This document shows, piece by piece, positions 1 through 11,520 of a DNA stretch of 64,000 bases. The notes under the pieces are model-generated. The model was not told the origin of the DNA. It did no database searches and saw only the letters and a list, made by a program, of their open reading frames with translations. The first letter of the stretch is position 1. The number at the start of each line of letters is the position of its first letter. A program made the position numbers and the translations under genes. Source of the DNA: Burkholderia oklahomensis C6786 (GTDB lineage Bacteria; Pseudomonadota; Gammaproteobacteria; Burkholderiales; Burkholderiaceae); assembly GCF_000959365.1 (NCBI RefSeq), contig NZ_CP009555.1, positions 3,596,001 through 3,660,000 of the forward strand, given 5' to 3'.

Positions 1-1
1 G

Positions 2-508
2 ACCGACAAGCTCGGCGCGCAAGGCACGGTCGCCGCGGGCGGCCGCTACGATCCGCTGATCGAGCAATTGGGCGGCAAGCCGACCGCCGCGTGCGGGTGG
101 GCGATGGGCGTCGAGCGCATTCTCGAGCTCCTGAAGGAAGAGAGCCTCGTGCCCGAGCAGGAAGGCGTCGACGTGTACGTCGTTCACCAAGGCGATGCGG
201 CGCGCGAGCAGGCGTTCGTCGTCGCGGAGCGTCTGCGCGACACGGGCCTCGACGTGGTCCTTCACTGCAGCGCGGACGGCGCGGGCGCGAGCTTCAAGTC
301 GCAGATGAAGCGCGCGGACGCGAGCGGCGCGGCGTTCGCGGTGATTTTCGGCGAAGACGAGATCGCGAACGGCACGGCGAGCGTGAAGCCGTTGCGCGGC
401 ATGGGCGCCGAAGGCGAGAAGAACGTTCAGCAATCCGTGCCGGTCGAAAGCTTGACCGATTTTCTAATCAATGCGATGGTTGCAACCGCCGAAGACGGCG
501 ACGACTGA
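2..508 (+). CDS. hisS: Histidyl-tRNA synthetase, C-terminal part
   Basis: This is the 3' part of a class II aminoacyl-tRNA synthetase that charges tRNA-His; its 5' end lies outside the window. The frame is open from base 2 and begins with [19 protein letters not shown], containing the GGRYD element of the HisRS active site. It continues through an anticodon-binding domain (about residues 50-150 of the visible part) and ends at TGA 506-508. It leads the yfgM-bamB-der series, the usual order in Burkholderiales. It is distinguished from the hisZ paralogue at 8251 by its C-terminal anticodon-binding domain. Confidence 0.95.
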   Translation, partial: TDKLGAQGTVAAGGRYDPLIEQLGGKPTAACGWAMGVERILELLKEESLVPEQEGVDVYVVHQGDAAREQAFVVAERLRDTGLDVVLHCSADGAGASFKSQMKRADASGAAFAVIFGEDEIANGTASVKPLRGMGAEGEKNVQQSVPVESLTDFLINAMVATAEDGDD

Positions 509-559
509 TCGCGGCGCATCCGCAAGACAAAAGCGTGTACAGGAAGGAATCGCTAGGCG

Positions 560-1189
560 ATGAGTTATCACGACGAACAAGAATCGATTGAAAGCCTGAA
601 GGCGTGGTGGGCCCGGTGGGGCAATCTGACGACCTGGATCGCGATCGCCGTCCTCGCCGCCGCCGCCGCCTGGAACGGCTGGAATTACTGGCAGCGGCAC
701 CAGGCCGCGCAGGCGGCCGTGCTGTACGAGCAGGTGCAGCAGGCGGTCCAGTCGAACGACAAGGCGAAGGTCGCGCGCGTCGCGTCGGACATGGAAGACA
801 AGTTCGGCGGCACCGCTTATGCGCAGATGACGGCGCTCGAAGCGGCGAAGGCGCTGTACGGCGCGGGCGACGCGGCGGGCGCGAAGGCGCAGCTGCAGTG
901 GGCCGCCGATCACGCGAAGGACGACGAGTACAAGCAGATCGCGAAGCTGCGTCTCGCATCGCTGCTGCTCGACGAGAAGGCGTACGACGCCGGTCTCGCG
1001 CTGCTGTCGGGCACGCCGTCGGACGCGTTCAAGGGCATCGTCGCCGATCGCCGCGGCGATCTGCTCGCCGCGCAGGGCAAGAGCGACGACGCGCGCGCCG
1101 CGTACAAGCTCGCGCTCGATTCGCTGTCGAAGGACGACGCGTCCGCGCGCCAACTCGTGCAGTTCAAGCTGGACGCGCTCGGCGGTTGA
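560..1189 (+). CDS. yfgM: YfgM-family TPR membrane protein (SecYEG ancillary factor)
   Basis: The 209-residue product has a short cytoplasmic N-terminus, one transmembrane segment (about residues 23-40, Ala/Ile/Trp-rich) and a periplasmic helical repeat domain of TPR type. This is the layout of YfgM, which associates with the SecYEG translocon and periplasmic chaperones. An AGGAAGG ribosome-binding site lies just upstream of the ATG. It sits between hisS and bamB, as yfgM does in enterics, and is probably cotranscribed with bamB. The family assignment rests on architecture and synteny rather than on a diagnostic motif. Confidence 0.85.
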   Translation: MSYHDEQESIESLKAWWARWGNLTTWIAIAVLAAAAAWNGWNYWQRHQAAQAAVLYEQVQQAVQSNDKAKVARVASDMEDKFGGTAYAQMTALEAAKALYGAGDAAGAKAQLQWAADHAKDDEYKQIAKLRLASLLLDEKAYDAGLALLSGTPSDAFKGIVADRRGDLLAAQGKSDDARAAYKLALDSLSKDDASARQLVQFKLDALGG

Positions 1190-1232
1190 GCGCCCCCGCT
1201 CCGTTTTACAACTTAACTTTGCTTCGCTATCG

Positions 1233-2378
1233 ATGAATCTGCTGAAACGTTACGCTGCACCCGTTGCCTGCGCGGCGGCCGTCCTGGTTCTCGCGGCCTG
1301 TTCGTCAACGAAGGACGCGCGCCGCGTGCCGACGCCGCTCACCGAGTTCAAACCCGTGCTCGACGTGCAGCAGGTGTGGAAGGCGAGCGTCGGCAAGGGT
1401 GGCCGCTACTCGTTCTCTCCCGTCGCGGTGGGCGACGCGGTGTACGTCGCCGGCGCGAACGGTTCGGTCGAGAAGATCGACGCGAAGACGGGCCAGGAAA
1501 TCTGGCGCGCGAAAGTGGGCTCCGATCTGTCGGCGGGCGTCGGCAGCGACGGCAACCTGACCGCGGTCGGCGCGCTGAAGGGCGGCGTGTTCGTGCTCGG
1601 CCCGGACGGCAAGCTGCTGTGGAAGACGACCGTGCAGGGCGAGGTCTTCTCGCCGCCGCTCGTCGGCAACGGCCTCGTGATCGTGCGCACGATCGACGGC
1701 CAAGTGATCGCGTTCAACGCGCAGACGGGCGAGCAGAAGTGGGTCTACCGCAACCGCGCGGTGCCGCTCAACCTGCGCGTGTCGGCCGGCATGACGTTCG
1801 CCGGCGACGCAGCGGTGCTCGCGGGCTTCCCGGGCGGCGGTCTCGTCGCGCTGAACCTGCAGACGGGCGAGCCGTTCTGGCAGACGCCCGTGTCGTTCCC
1901 GAAGGGCGTGACCGAAGTCGAGCGGATCAACGACGTGACGGGCGCGCCGACGCTCGTCGGCGCCGAGACGTGCGCTGTGACGTTCCAGGGCCAGCTCGGC
2001 TGCTTCGACGCGAATTCGGGCCGTCCGCTGTGGGAGAAGGCGTTCTCGAGCCGCAGCGGCGTCGCGCAGGACGATACGGTGGTCGCGGGCGGCGACGACT
2101 GGTCGGTCGTGTCGGCGTACGACGTCGCGACGGGCAAGGAGCTCTGGCGCAACGACAAGCTGAAGAGCCGCGACGTCGGCGTGCCGTACCTGCTCGGCCG
2201 CGCGGTCGTGTTCGGCGACTACAAGGGCTTCGTGCACTTCCTGTCGCGCGACGACGGCACGTTCGTCGCGCGGATGAAGACAGACGGCAGCGCGATCAAC
2301 GCGGCGCCCGTGCTCGCCGGCAACACGCTCGTCGTCCAGACGCAGGACGGCGGCGTGTACGGTTTCCGTCCGCGCTAA
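1233..2378 (+). CDS. bamB: Outer membrane protein assembly factor BamB
   Basis: The 381-residue lipoprotein has a signal peptide ending in the lipobox LAAC, with the acylated Cys at residue 23. A beta-propeller of PQQ-like repeats follows, with recurring elements such as DAKTGQEIWRAKV, NAQTGEQKWVYR, NLQTGEPFWQ and DVATGKELWRN, one per blade. BamB is the beta-propeller lipoprotein of the BAM complex, which inserts beta-barrel proteins into the outer membrane. It starts 44 bases after yfgM and is followed by der, a conserved neighbourhood. BamD, another BAM lipoprotein, is encoded at 20.8 kb in this window. Confidence 0.96.
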   Translation: MNLLKRYAAPVACAAAVLVLAACSSTKDARRVPTPLTEFKPVLDVQQVWKASVGKGGRYSFSPVAVGDAVYVAGANGSVEKIDAKTGQEIWRAKVGSDLSAGVGSDGNLTAVGALKGGVFVLGPDGKLLWKTTVQGEVFSPPLVGNGLVIVRTIDGQVIAFNAQTGEQKWVYRNRAVPLNLRVSAGMTFAGDAAVLAGFPGGGLVALNLQTGEPFWQTPVSFPKGVTEVERINDVTGAPTLVGAETCAVTFQGQLGCFDANSGRPLWEKAFSSRSGVAQDDTVVAGGDDWSVVSAYDVATGKELWRNDKLKSRDVGVPYLLGRAVVFGDYKGFVHFLSRDDGTFVARMKTDGSAINAAPVLAGNTLVVQTQDGGVYGFRPR

Positions 2379-2656
2379 GCGCGCGACGCAACCGCGCGGC
2401 CGCGCGCTTCGCCGGCCGCGCGTCGTATTTTTTGCGCGTCCGGCCGTTGCCGGGCGGGCGCGGCCCGGCGGCCCGGCGGCGCGGCATGGCGCGATCCGCG
2501 GGCGCTGGGAGCGAATCGAAAAAAATGAGCGGCGCGACACGTACGCCGCCGCCTGCGCGCCGACGCGGCGCGAATTCGTGCTAATTTCCATCAAGCGCAG
2601 CCGCCTGCGGCATGCGGGCTCACCGCCGCTGCGTTTCACGTAGACGACATCATCAG

Positions 2657-3994
2657 ATGAAACCGGTCATTGCCCTCGTTGGGCGCCCCAATGTGGGGAA
2701 ATCCACGCTGTTCAACCGGCTCACGCGCTCGCGCGATGCGCTGGTCGCCGATCTGCCCGGCCTGACGCGCGATCGCCATTACGGCGAGGGGCGAGTCGGC
2801 GCGCGGCCGTATCTCGTCGTCGACACGGGCGGCTTCGAGCCCGTCGCGAAGGACGGCATCCTGCACGAGATGGCGCGACAGACGCGCCAGGCGGTCGAGG
2901 AGGCGGACGTCGTCGTGTTCATCGTCGACGGCCGCAACGGCCTCGCGCCGCAGGACAAGTCGATTGCCGATTATCTGCGCAAGACCGGACGGCCGATCTT
3001 CCTCGTCGTCAACAAGGCCGAGGGGATGAAATACACGGCGGTCGCGTCGGATTTCTACGAGCTCGGCCTGGGCGATCCGCGCGCGATTTCGGCCGCGCAC
3101 GGCGACGGCGTGACCGACATGATCAACGAGGCGCTCGAGGTCGCGTACGCGGGCCAGCCGGAAGAGAGCGAAGAGGACGCCGCCGCGCGCGGCATCAAGA
3201 TTGCGATCGTCGGCCGGCCGAACGTCGGCAAGTCGACGCTCGTCAACACGCTGATCGGCGAAGACCGCGTGATCGCATTCGACATGCCGGGCACGACGCG
3301 CGATTCGATCTACGTCGACTTCGAACGCAACGGCAAGCGGTATACGCTGATCGACACGGCGGGCCTGCGCCGCCGCGGCAAGGTGTTCGAGGCGATCGAG
3401 AAATTCTCGGTCGTGAAGACGCTGCAGTCGATCTCCGACGCGAACGTCGTCATTCTTCTGCTCGATGCGCGGCAGGACATCTCCGATCAGGACGCGCACA
3501 TCGCGGGCTTCGTCGTCGAGCAGGGGCGCGCGCTCGTCGTCGGCGTGAACAAGTGGGACGGTCTCGATCCGCACGTGCGCGAGCGCGCGAAGGCCGATCT
3601 CGCGCGCAAGCTCAAGTTCCTCGATTTCGCGAAGTCCCACTTCATCTCGGCGGCGGAGAAGACGGGCATCGGCCCGTTGATGCGCTCGGTCGACGACGCG
3701 TATGCGGCCGCGATGAAGAAGCTGCCGACGCCGAAGCTCACGCGCGCGCTGATCGACGCGGTCGAGTTCCAGCAGCCGCGCCGCCGCGGCCCGGTGCGGC
3801 CGAAGCTGCGCTATGCGCACCAGGGCGGACAGAACCCGCCCATCATCGTCATTCACGGCAACGCGCTCGACGCCGTGACCGAGACGTACAAGCGCTATCT
3901 CGAGAATCGATTCCGAGAAACTTTCTCGCTGACGGGCACTCCATTGCGCATAGAGTTTCGCTCGTCGACGAACCCTTACGCCGATAAGGAGTGA
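2657..3994 (+). CDS. der: Ribosome biogenesis GTPase Der (EngA)
   Basis: The 445-residue protein has two tandem GTPase domains, the hallmark of Der. The first P-loop is GRPNVGKST at residues 9-17 and the second is the same motif at about 186-194. Each has DxxG (DTGG near 56, DTAG near 233) and NKxD-type elements (NKAE, NKWD). A KH-like C-terminal domain follows. Der acts in late assembly of the 50S ribosomal subunit. The start is placed at ATG 2657 (MKPVIALVG) because the sequence further upstream in frame is unlike the family. About 280 bases separate it from bamB, so it may have its own promoter. Confidence 0.97.
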   Translation: MKPVIALVGRPNVGKSTLFNRLTRSRDALVADLPGLTRDRHYGEGRVGARPYLVVDTGGFEPVAKDGILHEMARQTRQAVEEADVVVFIVDGRNGLAPQDKSIADYLRKTGRPIFLVVNKAEGMKYTAVASDFYELGLGDPRAISAAHGDGVTDMINEALEVAYAGQPEESEEDAAARGIKIAIVGRPNVGKSTLVNTLIGEDRVIAFDMPGTTRDSIYVDFERNGKRYTLIDTAGLRRRGKVFEAIEKFSVVKTLQSISDANVVILLLDARQDISDQDAHIAGFVVEQGRALVVGVNKWDGLDPHVRERAKADLARKLKFLDFAKSHFISAAEKTGIGPLMRSVDDAYAAAMKKLPTPKLTRALIDAVEFQQPRRRGPVRPKLRYAHQGGQNPPIIVIHGNALDAVTETYKRYLENRFRETFSLTGTPLRIEFRSSTNPYADKE

Positions 3995-4127
3995 GCGAGG
4001 CGCGCCGCGTTGGCCGGACGGCAGAGGCGGGCGGGGCGGACAAAATCGGCTATAGTGTAGCGATTGGCGGCGGATCTCTTTTTCTTCGCCCCAATCTAGT
4101 CAACCTGCAAAAAAGATGGAGTACGCC

Positions 4128-4367
4128 ATGAGCAACAAAGGGCAATTGTTACAAGACCCGTTTTTGAACGCACTGCGTAAAGAGCACGTGCCGGTTTCGA
4201 TCTATCTCGTCAACGGCATCAAGCTTCAAGGGAACATCGAATCGTTCGACCAGTACGTCGTGTTGCTCAGGAACACGGTTACACAGATGGTTTACAAGCA
4301 CGCCATTTCGACGGTCGTGCCGGCGCGTCCGGTGAACTTCCACCCGGATGCGGAAGCAGCGTCCTAA
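4128..4367 (+). CDS. hfq: RNA chaperone Hfq
   Basis: The 79-residue Sm-like protein forms a hexamer that binds small RNAs and mRNAs. The sequence has the N-terminal helix QDPFLNALR, the Sm1 region [15 protein letters not shown] and the Sm2 motif YKHAIST (YKH about residues 56-58). The C-terminus is short, as is typical of betaproteobacteria. The start at 4128 (MSNKGQ) is chosen over an in-frame ATG four codons upstream because it matches the family N-terminus and follows a GGAG-like ribosome-binding site. It heads the hfq-hflX-hflK-hflC cluster. Confidence 0.98.
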
Positions 4368-4423
4368 CCCTTTGCCGCGGCTGGCTCGCGTCGCCGTCGG
4401 CACCCGATGCCAGCCGCCTTACC

Positions 4424-5602
4424 TTGACATCCGATAATTTGATCAACGCAGCGTTAGTGGGCATCGATTTCGGCAAGACCGATTTCGAAGCCAGTCTCGA
4501 AGAACTCAGTCTGCTCGCCTCCAGTGCGGGCGCCCATCCCGCCGTCACGCTGACGGGCCGCCGTTCCAGTCCCGACGCCGCCATGTTCGTCGGCAGCGGC
4601 AAAGCCGAGGAACTGCGGCTTGCCTGCGAAGCGAACGACGTCGAAATCGTCATCTTCAATCACGCGCTCGCCCCCGCCCAGCAACGCAATCTGGAGCGGA
4701 TGCTTAATCGGCGCGTCGTCGACCGCACGAGCCTCATCCTCGACATCTTCGCGCAGCGCGCCCGCAGTCACGAAGGCAAGCTGCAGGTCGAGCTCGCGCA
4801 GCTCCAATACCTCGCGACCCGGCTGATTCGAGCCTGGACCCACCTCGAGCGCCAAAAGGGCGGCATCGGTCTGCGCGGCCCCGGCGAAACGCAGCTCGAA
4901 ACCGACCGGCGCCTGATCGGCGAGCGCATCAAGATGCTGAAGACGCGGCTCGAGAAGCTGCGCCGCCAGCATCACACGCAGCGCCGGCAGCGCGCGCGCA
5001 GCGGCACGATGTCGGTGTCGCTCGTCGGCTACACGAATGCGGGCAAGTCGACGCTCTTCAATGCGCTGACGAAAGCGCAGGCATATGCGGCGGATCAATT
5101 GTTCGCGACGCTCGACACGACGTCGCGGCGCGTGTACCTCGGCGACGAGGTCGGGCAGATCGTCGTGTCCGATACCGTCGGCTTCATCCGCGAGCTGCCG
5201 CACCAACTGGTCGCGGCGTTCCGCGCGACGCTCGAAGAGACGATCCACGCGGATCTGCTGCTGCACGTCGTCGATGCGTCGAGCGCGGTGCGGCTCGAGC
5301 AGATCGAGCAGGTCAACGAGGTGCTGCACGAAATCGGGGCGGACTCGATCCGCCAGATTCTCGTGTTCAACAAGATCGATGCCGTGCCCGAGCTCGAGGC
5401 CCGAGGGGATGCGGTCGAGCGGGACGAGTATGGTAATATCTCGCGCGTCTTTTTGAGCGCGCGCACGGGCCAGGGTCTGGACTCGCTGCGTGCCGCCATC
5501 GCCGAGATCGCTACCGCGGAACATCTTGTCGGCGCCATGCCGCTTGACGGCGCGCCGGCGCAACCACACGAAGACCACCCGGTTTCCGAACATGGGCGCT
5601 GA
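4424..5602 (+). CDS. hflX: GTPase HflX
   Basis: The 392-residue HflX GTPase is a ribosome-splitting and rescue factor in the Obg/HflX group. It has a glycine-rich N-terminal HflX domain, a Lys/Arg-rich helix near the conserved GGIGLRGPGETQLETDRR stretch, and a G domain with P-loop GYTNAGKST near residue 205, DTVGF and NKID. The start is a TTG at 4424 (TTG-ACA-TCC-GAT), 57 bases after hfq; no ATG in frame fits the family N-terminus. It is followed closely by hflK. Confidence 0.95.
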   Translation: MTSDNLINAALVGIDFGKTDFEASLEELSLLASSAGAHPAVTLTGRRSSPDAAMFVGSGKAEELRLACEANDVEIVIFNHALAPAQQRNLERMLNRRVVDRTSLILDIFAQRARSHEGKLQVELAQLQYLATRLIRAWTHLERQKGGIGLRGPGETQLETDRRLIGERIKMLKTRLEKLRRQHHTQRRQRARSGTMSVSLVGYTNAGKSTLFNALTKAQAYAADQLFATLDTTSRRVYLGDEVGQIVVSDTVGFIRELPHQLVAAFRATLEETIHADLLLHVVDASSAVRLEQIEQVNEVLHEIGADSIRQILVFNKIDAVPELEARGDAVERDEYGNISRVFLSARTGQGLDSLRAAIAEIATAEHLVGAMPLDGAPAQPHEDHPVSEHGR

Positions 5603-5647
5603 CGGCTGCGGCCGGTCAAGTTGCTCCAATCTGGTGAACAAACACAG

Positions 5648-7009
5648 GTGAACGACTACAACGAGCGGAGTACCTGGCGGCGGATGCGCGCCTTGCTGTC
5701 GATCAACGATCCCCGCTGGGGACGCGGCGGCAACGGCGACAAGCCGCGTGCGAACGAATCGAAGCGCCCGAACGGACGCGACGACGGCCCCCCGGACCTC
5801 GATGAGATGTGGCGGAACTTCAACCGTCGCCTGAGCGGCTGGTTCGGCGGCAAGGGCGGCGGCAACAACGGCTTTCGTCCGGACAACGGGCGCGCCGCGC
5901 GTGTCGGCGTCGGCATTGTCGCGGGCGTGCTGATCGCAATCTATCTCGGCAGCGGCATCTTCATCGTTCAGGATGGCCAGACTGGCGTCGTGCTGCGCTT
6001 CGGCGAGTACAAGGGCACCGTCGGCGACGGCGTCCACTGGCGCCTGCCGTATCCGTTCGACTCGCACGAGATCGTCGATACATCGCAGGTGCGCTCGATC
6101 GAGATCGGCCGCAACAACGTCGTGCGGCTCGCCAACGTGAAGGACGCGTCGATGCTGACGCGCGACGCCGACATCGTCGACGTGCGCTTCGCCGTTCAAT
6201 ATCGGATCGGGTCCGCGACCGACTACCTGTTCCGTGCCGCCGATCCCGAGCGCAGCGTGTCGCAGGCGGCGCAGGCGGCGGTGCGCGAGATCGTCGGCGC
6301 GAAGAGCGCGGACGACGTGCTCGCGCAGGATCGCGACGTGCTGCGCGATGCGCTCGCGAAGGCGATCCAGCACGACCTCGACCGCTACCGGACGGGGCTC
6401 GTCGTCACCGGCGTGACCGTGCAGAGCGTCGCGCCGCCCGAGCAGGTGCAGGCGGCCGTCGACGACATCGCGAAGGCGCGTCAGGACGGCGAAGCCGCGA
6501 AGAACGCCGCGCAGGCGTACGCGAGCGAATTGCTGCCGCGTGCGCAGGGCGACGCGGCGAAGATGGTCGACGACGCGAAGTCGTACGCGGAGCGCGTCGT
6601 CGCGCAGGCGGAAGGCGACGCCGAGCGCTTCAAGCAGGTCTATGCGCAGTACTCGAAGGCGCCCGCGGTGATCCGCGAGCGGATGTACCTCGAGACGATG
6701 CAGGAGATCTATTCGAACACGACGAAGGTGTACGTCGGCAACAAGGCGGGCAACAGCGTGCTGTATCTGCCGCTCGACAAGATTGTCGAAGCGGGCCGCC
6801 AGCGCGCGGCCGATGCGGCGAGCGCCGCCACTGCCGCGCCCGCGAGCGGTGCGCAGGCGCCTGCGTTCTCCGCGCCAGCGTCGGCCGCGGCTGCCGCGAG
6901 CGCGCCTCGCGCGTCGGCGCCCGCCGCGGCGAGTCCGGCGTCCGGCAGCGATCCGCTGCGCTCGCGCGAGGCGTTCCGCAGCCGCTCGCGCACCGACGAT
7001 CTGCAGTAA
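5648..7009 (+). CDS. hflK: FtsH protease modulator HflK
   Basis: The product is about 453 residues: a Gly/Asn-rich cytoplasmic N-terminus, one transmembrane segment at about residues 86-107, an SPFH/band-7 domain and an Ala-rich C-terminal tail. HflK and HflC form a large inner-membrane complex around the FtsH protease. I place the start at GTG 5648 (V-NDYNERSTW), which matches the family N-terminus; an in-frame TTG at 5621 is the alternative. It lies 15 bases before hflC, so the two are probably translated from one message. Confidence 0.94.
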   Translation: MNDYNERSTWRRMRALLSINDPRWGRGGNGDKPRANESKRPNGRDDGPPDLDEMWRNFNRRLSGWFGGKGGGNNGFRPDNGRAARVGVGIVAGVLIAIYLGSGIFIVQDGQTGVVLRFGEYKGTVGDGVHWRLPYPFDSHEIVDTSQVRSIEIGRNNVVRLANVKDASMLTRDADIVDVRFAVQYRIGSATDYLFRAADPERSVSQAAQAAVREIVGAKSADDVLAQDRDVLRDALAKAIQHDLDRYRTGLVVTGVTVQSVAPPEQVQAAVDDIAKARQDGEAAKNAAQAYASELLPRAQGDAAKMVDDAKSYAERVVAQAEGDAERFKQVYAQYSKAPAVIRERMYLETMQEIYSNTTKVYVGNKAGNSVLYLPLDKIVEAGRQRAADAASAATAAPASGAQAPAFSAPASAAAAASAPRASAPAAASPASGSDPLRSREAFRSRSRTDDLQ

Positions 7010-7024
7010 CGAGGAGCGCATTAC

Positions 7025-7924
7025 ATGAACCGAATCATCGCGCTCGTCGTAGCGATCGTCATCGTCGCGCTGGTCGCTTCGTCGACGGTGCTCGTCGTCG
7101 ATCCGCGCCATACGGCCGTGCTGTCGTCGCGCGACGGCGACGCGCCGACGCTTGCCGGCCCCGGCCTTCATTTCAAGCTGCCGCAGCCGCTGCAGACGGC
7201 GACGTTCGTCGACGTTCGCGTCCAGACGCTCGACTCGGCCGATCCGCAGAGCCTGACGACGAAGGACAAGAGCGACGTGCTCGTGAGCCCCGTCGTCAAG
7301 TACCGGGTCGCCGACGTGCTCAAGTACTACAAGGAAACGGGCGGCGCGCCGCGCGGCGAGGTCGATCGCCTGTCGGCGGCCGTCAAGGGCGCGCTCGGCG
7401 GCGCGTTCGCGAAGCGCGAGCTCGACGACGCGCTCGGCAGCCAGCGCGCGATCGCCGACGAGGCGAAGCGCGCGCTGCAGGCCGACGCGGCGCCGCTCGG
7501 CATCGACATCGTCGACGTGCAACTCACGCGCGTCGATCTGCCCGCCTCGCAGGCGGACGGCGCGTACCAGCGGATGACGGCCGAGCTGCAGCGCCAGGCC
7601 GAGCGCGAGCGCGCGGAAGGCGCGGCGCAGGCGGAAGAGATCAAGGCGGATGCGGCCCGGCAACAGCAGACGATTCTCGCGGAAGGCTACAAGGCCGCGC
7701 AGTCGATCAAGGGCGAAGGCGACGCGAAGGCCGCGTCGATCGCCGCCGACGCGTTCGGCCGCGATCCGCAGTTCTATCAGTTCTACGCGAGCCTGCAGGC
7801 ATACCGGAACAGCTTCAAGCCGAACGACGTCATCGTCGTCGATCCGGACAGCGAGTTCTTCCGCTTCATGCGCAGCCCGACGGGCGGCGCCGCGGCGCCG
7901 GCTGCCGCTCCCCGCAACCGTTGA
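7025..7924 (+). CDS. hflC: FtsH protease modulator HflC
   Basis: The 299-residue partner of HflK has an N-terminal transmembrane segment (about residues 3-25), an SPFH domain, and a long charged coiled-coil region rich in Ala, Glu and Gln (about residues 175-250). A GAGGAG ribosome-binding site lies 8-10 bases before the ATG. With HflK it forms the periplasm-exposed cage that controls FtsH access to membrane substrates. Confidence 0.95.
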   Translation: MNRIIALVVAIVIVALVASSTVLVVDPRHTAVLSSRDGDAPTLAGPGLHFKLPQPLQTATFVDVRVQTLDSADPQSLTTKDKSDVLVSPVVKYRVADVLKYYKETGGAPRGEVDRLSAAVKGALGGAFAKRELDDALGSQRAIADEAKRALQADAAPLGIDIVDVQLTRVDLPASQADGAYQRMTAELQRQAERERAEGAAQAEEIKADAARQQQTILAEGYKAAQSIKGEGDAKAASIAADAFGRDPQFYQFYASLQAYRNSFKPNDVIVVDPDSEFFRFMRSPTGGAAAPAAAPRNR

Positions 7925-7948
7925 TGTGCAAGGGGCGTCGTCGTTCGC

Positions 7949-8140
7949 ATGGATTTCGCTGGCTCGTTACTGCTTGCTCTCGCGCTGATGCTCATCATCG
8001 AGGGCGCCTTTCCGTTCGTGTTTCCGAGCGCGTGGCGCGACACGTTTCGTAGAATAGCGGAGCGGCCTCCGCACCATATCCGGATCGGCGGTTTCATCGT
8101 GATGGCGATCGGGCTTGCGCTGCTTCTGCTCGTTACCTGA
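7949..8140 (+). CDS. DUF2065 small membrane protein
   Basis: The 63-residue protein has two hydrophobic segments (about residues 4-24 and 46-62) joined by a loop with the [12 protein letters not shown] motif. This is the pattern of the DUF2065 (YjeT) family, which is commonly encoded between hflC and hisZ or purA in proteobacteria. Its function is unknown. It begins 25 bases after hflC and is probably part of the same operon. Confidence 0.85.
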   Translation: MDFAGSLLLALALMLIIEGAFPFVFPSAWRDTFRRIAERPPHHIRIGGFIVMAIGLALLLLVT

Positions 8141-8250
8141 CCCGGCCGCCCGCGCCCGTTCGGCGCGTCCCGGCCATCCGCCGGGCGCCGACCCGATTTC
8201 AATCCGAGGCGCGCGTCGCGCGCCGTGTTTCCCGTCGTAGGATCGCAACG

Positions 8251-9399
8251 ATGTCGACCTGGTTACTTCCCGAGAATATTGCCGACGTGCTGCCGTCGGA
8301 GGCGCGCAAGATCGAGGAACTGCGTCGCAGGCTGCTCGACCGTTTTCGTTCGTACGGCTACGAGATGGTCATGCCGCCGCTCCTCGAGTATCTGGAGTCA
8401 CTGCTGACGAGCGGCGGCAACGAATTGCGGCTGCGCACGTTCAAGCTCGTCGACCAGGTGTCGGGACGCACGCTCGGCTTGCGCGCGGACATGACGCCGC
8501 AGGTCGCGCGGATCGACGCGCACCTGCTGAACCGCCAGGGCGTGACGCGCCTCTGCTACGCGGGTCCCGTGCTGCACACGCGGCCGCGCGGGCTGCACGC
8601 GAGCCGCGAGCAGCTCCAGGTCGGCGCGGAAATCTACGGACATGCGGGTCTCGAGGCCGATCTGGAGATTCAGCAACTGATGCTCGACGCGCTGCACCTG
8701 ACTGGTCTGAAGAAAATCCGGCTCGACCTGTGCCATGCGGGCGTGCTGGCGGCGCTCTTCGCGCGCGACGCGGTCGCGGCCGAGCGCGGCGAGGCGCTCT
8801 ACGACGCGCTCGCCGGCAAGGACGTGCCGCGCCTGAACGAATTGACCGACGATCTCGGCACGGATACGCGCGCCGCGCTTCGCGCGCTGCCGCGCCTGTA
8901 CGGCGACGCGTCGGTGCTCGACGAGGCGCGCCGCCAACTGCCGGCGCTGCCCGAAATCGCGCGGGCGCTCGACGACCTCGCGCATCTCGCCGCGCAGGTG
9001 AAGGACGCCGAGGTCGCGATCGATCTCGCCGATCTGCGCGGCTACGCGTATCACAGCGGCGCGATGTTCGCCGCGTACGTCGACGGCGTGCCGAACGCGG
9101 TCGCGCACGGCGGCCGCTACGATCACGTCGGCCAGGCGTACGGCCGCGCGCGTCCGGCGACGGGCTTTTCGCTCGATCTGCGCGAGATTGCGCGAATTTC
9201 GCCGATCGAGGCGCGCGGCGCCGCGATTCTGGCGCCGTGGAAGCAGGACGACGCGTTGCGCGCGGCGGTCGGCGCGCTGCGCGACGCAGGCGAAGTCGTG
9301 ATCCAGGCGCTGCCGGGGCACGATCACGTGCTCGACGAGTTCGCGTGCGATCGCGCGCTCGTCGAACAGGGCGGCGCATGGGTGGTCGAGCCCCGCTGA
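8251..9399 (+). CDS. hisZ: ATP phosphoribosyltransferase regulatory subunit HisZ
   Basis: The 382-residue HisRS-like protein lacks the C-terminal anticodon-binding domain. HisZ pairs with the short-form HisG to make the first enzyme of histidine biosynthesis. The class II synthetase fold is visible: [10 protein letters not shown] in motif 2 context, [18 protein letters not shown] and [13 protein letters not shown]. The length and lack of the anticodon domain separate it from hisS at the window start. It lies in the usual hflC-DUF2065-hisZ-purA order. Confidence 0.95.
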   Translation: MSTWLLPENIADVLPSEARKIEELRRRLLDRFRSYGYEMVMPPLLEYLESLLTSGGNELRLRTFKLVDQVSGRTLGLRADMTPQVARIDAHLLNRQGVTRLCYAGPVLHTRPRGLHASREQLQVGAEIYGHAGLEADLEIQQLMLDALHLTGLKKIRLDLCHAGVLAALFARDAVAAERGEALYDALAGKDVPRLNELTDDLGTDTRAALRALPRLYGDASVLDEARRQLPALPEIARALDDLAHLAAQVKDAEVAIDLADLRGYAYHSGAMFAAYVDGVPNAVAHGGRYDHVGQAYGRARPATGFSLDLREIARISPIEARGAAILAPWKQDDALRAAVGALRDAGEVVIQALPGHDHVLDEFACDRALVEQGGAWVVEPR

Positions 9400-9514
9400 A
9401 CGTGCCGCGCCGCCGGGCTTCCGACGCGCTTCCAGAGTGCAATGTCGTTGAAGCGAAACGGAAAAATTCGGAACCGGCGGCGAACCTAGGTAGAATACGT
9501 TTTTAACCAGCTAA

Positions 9515-10870
<1,356 letters not shown>

Positions 10871-10876
10871 GCGCCG

Positions 10877-11470
10877 ATGACGCAGAATCCCATGGCGACG
10901 TTCACGATGTCCGACCCGCGCAACGACGACAAGAATCTCTGGGTCGGCTGGGACGAATACCACCGGCTGATCGAGATGCTCGCGCTCGCGGTGCACGATT
11001 CGGGCTGGAAGTTCGACAAGATCCTGTGCCTTGCGCGCGGCGGTCTGCGCGTCGGCGATCAGTTGTCGCGCATCTACGACCTGCCGCTCGCGATTCTCGC
11101 GACGAGCTCGTATCGCGAGGCGGCGGGCACGCAGCAGGGCGATCTCGACATCGCGCAGTACATCACGATGACGCGCGGCGATCTGTCGGGCAACGTGCTG
11201 CTCGTCGACGATCTCGTCGATTCGGGCGTGACGCTCGCGCGCGTCCAGCAGCACCTGAAGGAGCGCTATCCGGCCGTGACGGCCGTGCGTTCGGCGGTGC
11301 TCTGGTACAAGGGCTGCTCGAAGGTGAAGCCCGATTATCATGTCCAGTACCTGCCGACGAATCCGTGGATTCATCAGCCGTTCGAAGAATGGGATACGGT
11401 GCGCCCGCACAATCTCGCGGCATGGATCAAGCGCGGCAACACGCAGCGCGACGACGCGTCCGACGCGTGA
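10877..11470 (+). CDS. Phosphoribosyltransferase (purine salvage type)
   Basis: The 197-residue type I phosphoribosyltransferase carries the PRPP-binding loop VLLVDDLVDSGVTL at about residues 107-120 and an upstream LARGGLRVGDQL segment. It resembles the xanthine/hypoxanthine phosphoribosyltransferases found after purA in Burkholderiales; the exact base preference cannot be read from the sequence. The start at 10877 follows purA by 6 bases; later in-frame ATGs at 10892 and 10907 are possible. A strong terminator follows. Confidence 0.88.
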   Translation: MTQNPMATFTMSDPRNDDKNLWVGWDEYHRLIEMLALAVHDSGWKFDKILCLARGGLRVGDQLSRIYDLPLAILATSSYREAAGTQQGDLDIAQYITMTRGDLSGNVLLVDDLVDSGVTLARVQQHLKERYPAVTAVRSAVLWYKGCSKVKPDYHVQYLPTNPWIHQPFEEWDTVRPHNLAAWIKRGNTQRDDASDA

Positions 11471-11490
11471 GCGCGGCCAATGCCGCATCG

Positions 11491-11520
11491 AAAACGGCGC
11501 CCTGACGGCGCCGTTTTTTT
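11491..11520 (+). terminator. Rho-independent terminator after the purA unit
   Basis: The stem ACGGCGCC / GGCGCCGT has a 3-base loop and is followed by eight T residues, 20 bases after the phosphoribosyltransferase stop codon. It closes the hisZ-purA block. Confidence 0.9.

Noticed and set aside
4454..7663. A 1069-codon open frame on the minus strand
   Set aside because: It lies opposite hflX, hflK and hflC; it is rich in Arg, His and Leu, typical of the antisense frame of G+C-rich genes, and has no domain.
8251..9399. A second histidyl-tRNA synthetase
   Set aside because: The gene lacks the anticodon-binding domain and lies before purA, so it is hisZ, the regulatory subunit.
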